DNA from: Inia geoffrensis
Taxonomy: Eukaryota; Chordata; Mammalia; Artiodactyla; Iniidae
Assembly (NCBI GenBank): GCA_036417435.1
Contig: CM070899.1
Coordinates: forward strand, 103,294,368-103,358,367
Length of the DNA: 64,000 nucleotides
Direction of reading: 5' to 3'
Position 1 is the first letter of the stretch; every line of letters begins with the position of its first letter. Below the pieces are notes generated by a model, which was not told the DNA's origin, did no database searches, and saw only the letters and a list, made by a program, of their open reading frames with translations. This document shows, one piece after another, positions 60,001 to 64,000 of this stretch. The position numbers and the translations under genes are program-made.

Positions 60001-63000
60001 GCTGTTGGTGCGATTGTAAATTGGCAACAGCCGCTATGAGGATAGGTAGGCACATTCCTGACCAAACTGAACGCTGGAGGTACCACGAGATTCGGAAAAC
60101 CCGCTGCAGGTCGTAGAACCAGAGACTAGCATCATTGGAAGGAAGCAGTTGCACCCCAGCATTCCATGTGGTACCCTTGACCCCAACGAAGACATACAAA
60201 CGAACCAACTGTCGAGCGAGTGGCGAAGGGAGAAAGATGTGCTGCTACCTACACACCCTCGACTAGCACTCAGCCACAGAACAAAATGCACTTATACTAT
60301 TTGCAGCAGCATGGGTGGAGCACTAGATGATCTCACTAATTCTGGTCAATTAGAGGCAGCAAGACACATTTGCCCAGATACCACTTATGTGTGCCGTCTC
60401 AATAGGGATACAAAGGAAACTAGTAAAGAAAGGAAACACAGGTTCACAAAGGGAAGAAAGAAGCGAGGGGTTCCCACAGGGGCAAATTGGAGACCGGGGA
60501 AGGGGGAATTCGGAGATTGGGATTAACAGTAACACACTTAACGTATCCAAAAGTGCTCATCAAGGGCAACACACCCAAAAGCACAGGGAATGCTACAACA
60601 CATTCCTCGATAAACTAACAGGGCAAAGAATCCGAAACCCTACAGGTACAGCTACGTTTATACTTGCATCAAGTGGCTGTAGACCTCAAACAGACGCAAC
60701 ACTGTATATGAACTAGGCTGAAAGACAAAAGGACTGTTCAATGACAAGGCAAGTAAGGGGTTAAGACATGCCCACTTTCTTACCTCAGGCCTCTTTGTCG
60801 TCGGCGGGTGTCAGACCCCTGGAGCCTCAGCAGGCCTGTGTCCCCCGGCTGGAGGATGCTGCTGCTCTTCTCCCCTGCGTGGTACCACAATCTCCCGATC
60901 CAACATGGCCCTCCTACAGGTAAGCACAGCCTGGTGTACCCAAATGACTGTGGAACAGCTGAGAGGGAAGGGTTGTGAAGAAACCGCATCTCCACAGCTC
61001 CTGCTAGGCAAGTGCCCACCTCCACCCCACTTCATTAGAGTCGCCCCACCTGCGAACCACGGCACCCTCCGAGTAGCCCACTGGCAAGGCCTGCGACATG
61101 CCTGGGGTGGGGCAGTGCAGGTGAAGGGGCAGGAGGTGAGCCTACAAAAGCCCAGGGATGTGTGTTTAGCTGCGTTCTACTCCCCATTTCCAATACAATG
61201 CCGGGAACCCCGCTAAGGCTTTGGTTCCCCACGTTACCAGAGACGACACGTAGTGGTGCTGCCGCCTTTTGGCACACTGCCGTAACGACCTTACCAACTG
61301 TGCTGAAGGGCACCTATCATTCACAAGGCTTAAGGCCTACGGCTTTGCAGACACAACCCTGCCCTCAAGAAATATCCTGCGCTGGGTAATCTGAATCAAA
61401 TTCAAATCAGGCCCGACTCTCAGGCGGGAACCTTTCAAGAACTCAGTGGTACTCACCGGCGTTTTAGAAAACAGCACATTCAAAACAAAATATGCTCAGG
61501 ATCTGTCATGATTCGAGAGTGGAAAGAAAGCTAGACGAGGTGTTCCCTGGCTGCAGTCCTCTCAAACCCTAAAAGCGTAAGAGCTCAACAGGGCATGCCA
61601 GTAAGAGAAGCCAGGTATTGCTGTTGGTCGGATTGTAAATTGCTAACAGCCGGTAATGAGGATCACTAGGCATATTCCTTACCAAACTAAACACTGGATG
61701 TACCACCAGATTCAGCAACCCCGCTACAGGTCGTGTAACCAGAGACCAGCATCATTGGAAGGAAGCACTTGCAGCCCAGCTGTCCTTGTGGTACCCATGA
61801 CCACAGCCAAGACATACAAACGAAAGAAATGGGGAGCGAGGGGTGAATGGAGAAAGATGTTCTGCTACCTACACACCCTCGACTACCACTCAGCCACAGG
61901 GCAAAATGAACCCATAGTCTTTGCAGCAGCCTGGGTGGAGCAGTAGATGATCTCACTAATTCTGGTCAATTAGAGGCAGCAAGACACATATCCCCGCATA
62001 TCACACTTATGTGTGCCGTCTAAATGCGGATACTATGGAAGCAAGTACACAATGGAAACTCAGGCTCACAAAGGGAAGAAAGAAGCCTGGAGTTCCCTCA
62101 GGGGGAAATTGGAGACCGGGGAAGGGTGAAGTAGGAGGTCGGGATTCACAGAAACACGCTTAACGTATCCAAAAGTGCTCATCAAGGGCGACCCAGGCAC
62201 AAGCACAGGGAACGCTACTAAACATTCCTAAATAAACGAAGATTGCAAAGAATCCGAAACCCTGCGGGTACAGCTACGTGTACAATTGCATCGGGTGGCT
62301 GTACAACTCAAACAGACACAACATTGTATATGAACTAGGCTGAAACGGAAAAGGACTGTTCAATGACAAGGCAAGTGAGGGCTTAAGAAATGCCTACTCT
62401 GTTACCTCAGGCCTCTGTGAAGTTGTTACCACGGTAACGGCCCCTGGAGCCTCGGCAGGCCTGGGTCCCACGGCCGGAGCCTGCTGCTGCTGAGGCAGCA
62501 AGGGAGGAGGACGTGCCTCCTGACCAGCGGCACCTCGGGCCGCTACTGCCCATTCTCCCCTGCGTGTTACCGCAGTCTCCCGATCCAACGTGGCCCTCGT
62601 ACAGGTAAGCAAATCCTGCTGTACCCAAATGAGGGTGGAGCAGCTGAGACGGAAGAGCGGTGAGGAAACCGGATCTCCACAGCTCCTGCTAGGCAGGTTC
62701 CCATCTCCAGCCCCCATCATCAGAGTCGCCCCACCTGCGAACCACAGCACCCTCCGAATAGCCCACCTGAAAGGCTTTCGATATGCCTGGGGTGGGGCAG
62801 TGCAGATTCAGGGGCAGGAGGTGAGCATACACAAGCCCAGGATTGTGTGTTTAGCCGCGTTCGACTCCCCATTTCCAATCCGACACCGGGATCCCCGCTA
62901 AGGCTTTCTTTCCCCAAGTTACCAGAGATGACACGGAGTAGTGCTGTCGCCTTGTGGCACACTGCCGTAACAACATTACCAACTGTGCTGAAAGGCAACT

Positions 63001-64000
63001 ATCATTCACAAGGCCTAAGGCCTGCGGCTTTGCAGACACAACCCTGCCCTCAAGAAATATCCTGGGCTGGGTAATCTGAAATGAATTCAAATCCGGCCCG
63101 ACTCTCAGGCGGAAAGCTTTCAAGACCTCAGTGGTACTCACCTGCGTTTTAGAAAACAGCACATTCAAATGAAAAGATGCTCAGGATCTGTCATGATTAG
63201 AGAGTGAAAAGAAAGCTAGACGAGGAGTTCCCTGTCTGCGGTCCACTCAAATCCTAAAATTTTAAGTGCTCAAGAGGGCATGCCAAAAGGAGAAGCCAGC
63301 TATTGCTCTTGGTGCGATTGTAAATTGGTAACAGCCGCTATGAGGATAGGTAGGCACATTCCTGACCAAACTGAACGCTGGAGGTACCACGAGATTCGGC
63401 AACCCCGCTGCAGGTCGTAGAACCAGAGACTAGCATCATTGGAAGGAAGCAGTTGCACCCCAGCATTCCATGTGGTACCCTTGACCCCAACGAAGACATA
63501 CAAACGAACCAACTGTCGAGCGAGTGGCGAAGGGAGAAAGATGTGCTGCTACCTACACACCCTCGACTAGCACTCAGCCACAGAACAAAATGAACTCATA
63601 CTATTTGCAGCAGCATGGGTGGAGCACTAGATGATCTCACTAATTCTGGTCAATTAGAGGCAGCAAGACGCATTTGCCCAGACACCACTTATGTGTGCAG
63701 TCTCAATAGGGATACAAAGGAAGCTACTAAAGAAAGGAAACACAGGTTCACAAAGGGAAGAAAGAAGCGAGGGGTTCCCACAGGGGCAAATTGGAGACCG
63801 GGGAAGGGGGAATTCGGAGATTGGGATTAACAGTAACACACTTAACGTATCCAAAAGTGCTCATCAAGGGCAACACACCCAAAAGCACAGGGAATGCTAC
63901 AACACATTCCTCGATAAACTAACAGGGCAAAGAATCCGAAACCCTACAAGTACAGCTACGTTTATACTTGCATCAAGTGGCTGTAGAACTCAAACAGACG
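57032..64000 (-). repeat. Higher-order repeat copy 3, partial (X1-X2-start of Y)
   Basis: X1 57032-60335, X2 60336-63639, then 361 bp of a Y dimer recognised by AAGACGCATTTGCC near 63666, GAAGCTACTAAAG near 63720 and CCTACAAGTAC near 63945. All lie at +13,196 from copy 2. The copy continues beyond the window. Confidence 0.9.

Larger units (their letters stand above)
10427..64000 (-). repeat. Macrosatellite array, right block (inverted orientation)
   Basis: The same repeat as the left block, reverse-complemented. Thirty-three dyads (CTAATTCTGGTCAATTAG) start at 10819, 12503, 14122, 15742, 17426, 19046, 20730, 22349, 24033, 25653, 27337, 28957, 30641, 32261, 33945, 35565, 37249, 38848, 40532, 42152, 43836, 45456, 47140, 48760, 50444, 52044, 53728, 55348, 57032, 58652, 60336, 61956 and 63640. 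Spacing alternates 1620/1684. Exceptions are 1619 (12503-14122, the hybrid monomer; and 20730-22349, a 1-bp loss) and 1599/1600 (21-bp deletion). The block continues past the right edge. Confidence 0.97.

Noticed and set aside
63300..63512. Recurrent frames of 60-125 codons in spacers on both strands
   Set aside because: They are repeats of one another through array copying, overlap antisense frames, and resemble no protein family I can name.
1..64000. CRISPR array, because of regularly spaced direct repeats
   Set aside because: Units are 1.6-3.3 kb with no short repeat/spacer pattern, and there are no cas-like genes.
1..64000. Known macrosatellites (DXZ4, D4Z4, TSPY, alpha satellite)
   Set aside because: D4Z4 has a similar 3.3-kb period, but no homeobox frame is visible. 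I see no 171-bp periodicity and no TSPY-like frame. Similar unit size alone is not homology.

Overview
The window is satellite-like repeat DNA from end to end. I find no gene, RNA gene, CRISPR array or recognisable transposon. Mixed base composition, scarce CpG beside plentiful TpG/CpA, and scattered splice-like signals suggest nuclear DNA of a vertebrate, probably a mammal. That is an inference: I do not recognise the repeat family or the species.

The basic unit is a monomer in two diverged forms. A is 1,620 bp. B is 1,684 bp and carries an extra GC-rich stretch of about 64 bp. Aligned A and B segments differ at roughly one base in ten. A and B alternate to form a 3,304-bp dimer. I placed monomers using an 18-bp near-palindrome, CTAATTCTGGTCAATTAG, found once in each of 39 monomers. 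Every departure from 3,304 bp is accounted for by a 21-bp deletion, single-base indels, or one A/B hybrid monomer.

Layout: (1) 1-10419 is the array in one orientation, about three heterogeneous dimers, open at the left edge. (2) At 10420-10426 the orientation flips across a 7-bp insertion. The two arms fold back on each other with a constant coordinate sum of 20,416, leaving a 437-bp unpaired centre at 9990-10426. (3) 10427-24032 is the array in the opposite orientation, still heterogeneous, with a hybrid monomer (12503-14121) and an A-type tract inside a B monomer (about 16550-16680). (4) 24033-64000 is highly homogeneous. Dimers run X1 X1 X1 X2 Y Z X1 X2 Y Z X1 X2 Y, so a third level of order appears: a four-dimer unit X1-X2-Y-Z of 13,195-13,196 bp, seen twice in full and once in part. 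The array runs off the right edge.

Open reading frames of 60-150 codons occur on both strands in nearly every monomer. They overlap each other, and A/B comparison shows no excess of silent changes (for example 3 silent to 15 replacement codons in one frame). I therefore annotate no CDS. The best functional candidates are DNA sites: a perfect RFX X-box palindrome in all 19 B monomers, the 18-bp AT-rich dyad in every monomer, and a CTCF-like match whose quality varies between copies. A CTCF-bound macrosatellite such as DXZ4 is a useful comparison, but nothing here shows homology to it.
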